Shown here: positions 6,815 to 7,372 of the stretch, one piece after another
Numbering within the stretch: position 1 is the first letter of the stretch
How the letters are laid out: every line of letters starts with the position of its first letter
Translations under genes and position numbers: made by a program
Origin: Actinomycetes bacterium
Lineage (GTDB): Bacteria; Actinomycetota; Acidimicrobiia; Acidimicrobiales; RAAP-2
Assembly: GCA_021787255.1 (NCBI GenBank)
Contig: JAJYMD010000432.1
Span: 1-7,372, forward strand
Reading direction: 5' to 3'
Length of the DNA stretch: 7,372 nt
Notes under the pieces: model-generated
Database searches by the model: none
What the model was told of the DNA's origin: nothing
The model's input: only the letters and a program-made list of their open reading frames with translations

Positions 6815-6928
6815 CAGGCGGGGGCCGATGGGACGGCCGCATGGCTTGCTGGAAGAGCTGCGGGACGTTCGTCGGGTCTTTCGGGATCAGTGGGGACGCG
6901 ATGAGGTGATCCGTGGCGCCTAGCCCGT

Positions 6929-6948
6929 GGGCTAGCTGTAGCTAGCCC
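6929..6948. repeat. Perfect hairpin overlapping the stop of the upstream gene
   Basis: GGGCTAGC (6929-6936), loop TGTA and GCTAGCCC (6941-6948) form an 8-base perfect stem. The TAG stop of the upstream minus-strand gene (6942-6944) lies inside it. A further copy, CTAGCCC at 6920-6926, could pair with the same central segment, giving two mutually exclusive hairpins. No T-run follows in either direction, so a terminator role is possible but unproven; it may separate the upstream gene from the operon. Confidence 0.6.
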
Positions 6949-7372
6949 CCTTCGAGTCCCGCCTCGTCTTCGGCATCCAAGCGTGCCCGGATCTCGGGCG
7001 ACACCTCGTCTGCGTCCGCCGGTCGGTTCGGGAGCCGGTTGCCGACGAGATGGCTCGGGGCGCGGCTCTCGTTCTCGGTCGGACGCGGCTCGCCTGCGCT
7101 GTCGTCGTGGCGACTGATGCCGGGGCGGCCGGTGTCGTTGCGCAGGACCTCTGCGGCGCTCGTCGGCGGCTCGTGCGCCGGGACGCCGGCCTGGGGCGAA
7201 GGGCCAGGGCTGGGTTGGCTGGGCTGGGCCTGGGATGCCGGCCGTGCAGACGGCTGGGGGCTCGGCGCCGGCCCATCGGGCGGGACCCACTCGCTCGGGG
7301 CGGTGTCGAGATCGCTCGGGGCGTCGCGCAGCGGGGGTTGCTCTGCGCTCGGCTCGTTGGCGACGGCCTTGG
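6942..7372 (-). CDS. C-terminal end of an unrecognised proline-rich, probably disordered protein (partial)
   Basis: An open frame enters from the right edge (first full codon at 7370) and ends at TAG 6942-6944, giving 142 residues with no start in the window. It is rich in Pro, Ser, Ala and Gln (PSPQPSARPASQAQPSQPSP, about residues 38-57) and ends in an acidic segment, VSPEIRARLDAEDEAGLEGG. Codon third positions are strongly G/C in this frame, while the other two minus frames give Arg-rich peptides typical of shadows, so I believe it is real. A 7-codon near-repeat containing APSD/APSE lies at 7291-7323. I do not recognise the family. Such tails occur on many large actinobacterial proteins. 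It shows no relation to the catabolic operon. Confidence 0.65.
   Translation of the reverse strand, partial: KAVANEPSAEQPPLRDAPSDLDTAPSEWVPPDGPAPSPQPSARPASQAQPSQPSPGPSPQAGVPAHEPPTSAAEVLRNDTGRPGISRHDDSAGEPRPTENESRAPSHLVGNRLPNRPADADEVSPEIRARLDAEDEAGLEGG

Larger units (their letters stand above)
6777..6941. other. Gap between the partial upstream gene and the regulator
   Basis: This 165-base stretch holds the nested hairpins near its right end and the promoter/operator at its left end. Its middle (about 6843-6919) has no recognisable site. On the minus strand it stays open in the regulator's frame back to the TAG at 6944 and has G/C-rich third positions, so it may be a decayed coding remnant or an N-terminal extension; no start codon other than the ATG at 6842 was found there. 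Confidence 0.5.

Noticed and set aside
6828..6923. Plus-strand 31-residue reading frame ending in LLEELRDVRRVFRDQWGRDE-like helix
   Set aside because: It looks helical, but its codons are exactly antisense to the minus-strand frame, which has higher G/C at third positions, and the G-rich stretch is only 3 bases from its ATG. No neighbour is read in this direction.
6811..7290. Minus-strand 159-codon Arg-rich frame
   Set aside because: The translation is almost entirely Arg, Pro and Gly, and a different minus frame over the same bases has a balanced, acidic, GC3-rich translation ending at TAG 6942-6944.

Overview
The window is GC-rich bacterial DNA carrying one catabolic and uptake operon, read entirely on the minus strand (right to left). 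In transcription order it holds a FadR/FCD-type GntR regulator, a large tandem alpha/beta-hydrolase of the acetyl-xylan-esterase type, a metallo-beta-lactamase-fold hydrolase, a mandelate-racemase/muconate-lactonizing-enzyme (MR/MLE) enolase-superfamily protein, a sugar-type ABC solute-binding protein, and the start of a MalF/UgpA-like permease cut by the left edge. The high GC, clear AAGGAGG-type ribosome binding sites, frequent GTG starts and CUT1-type transporter fit a high-GC soil bacterium such as an actinomycete. The solute-binding protein has no clear lipobox, so I do not assign a phylum firmly.

Layout: 6942-7372 is the 3' end of an unrelated proline-rich, probably disordered protein, present only in part. 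Positions 6777-6941 are non-coding or leader DNA with nested GCTAGC hairpins, a consensus TTGACA -35 box and an imperfect palindrome. Regulator, hydrolase, MBL protein and MR/MLE protein (1936-6776) are tightly packed: two 4-base stop/start overlaps (TCAT at 4109-4112, TCAC at 3147-3150 on the plus strand) indicate translational coupling. A 70-base gap with a very strong ribosome binding site precedes the solute-binding protein. A 118-base gap holding a long near-perfect stem-loop (355-407) separates it from the permease.

How the genes may work together (inference): the ABC system imports a sugar or sugar-acid derivative, the hydrolase removes an ester group, the MBL protein may open a lactone or cleave another ester, and the MR/MLE protein dehydrates or epimerises the resulting acid. 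The GntR protein would sense the substrate or an intermediate and repress the promoter just upstream of itself. Its candidate operator resembles the TGGTATACCA-type sites of hexuronate regulators of the same family, which points toward a uronate or aldonate-like compound but does not prove it. The most notable features are the second hydrolase domain with Asn in place of the nucleophilic Ser, the atypical Tyr-x-Lys motif in the MR/MLE protein, the promoter/operator lying inside the longest reading frame of the regulator, and the large hairpin behind the solute-binding-protein gene. No RNA genes, CRISPR arrays or insertion sequences were seen.
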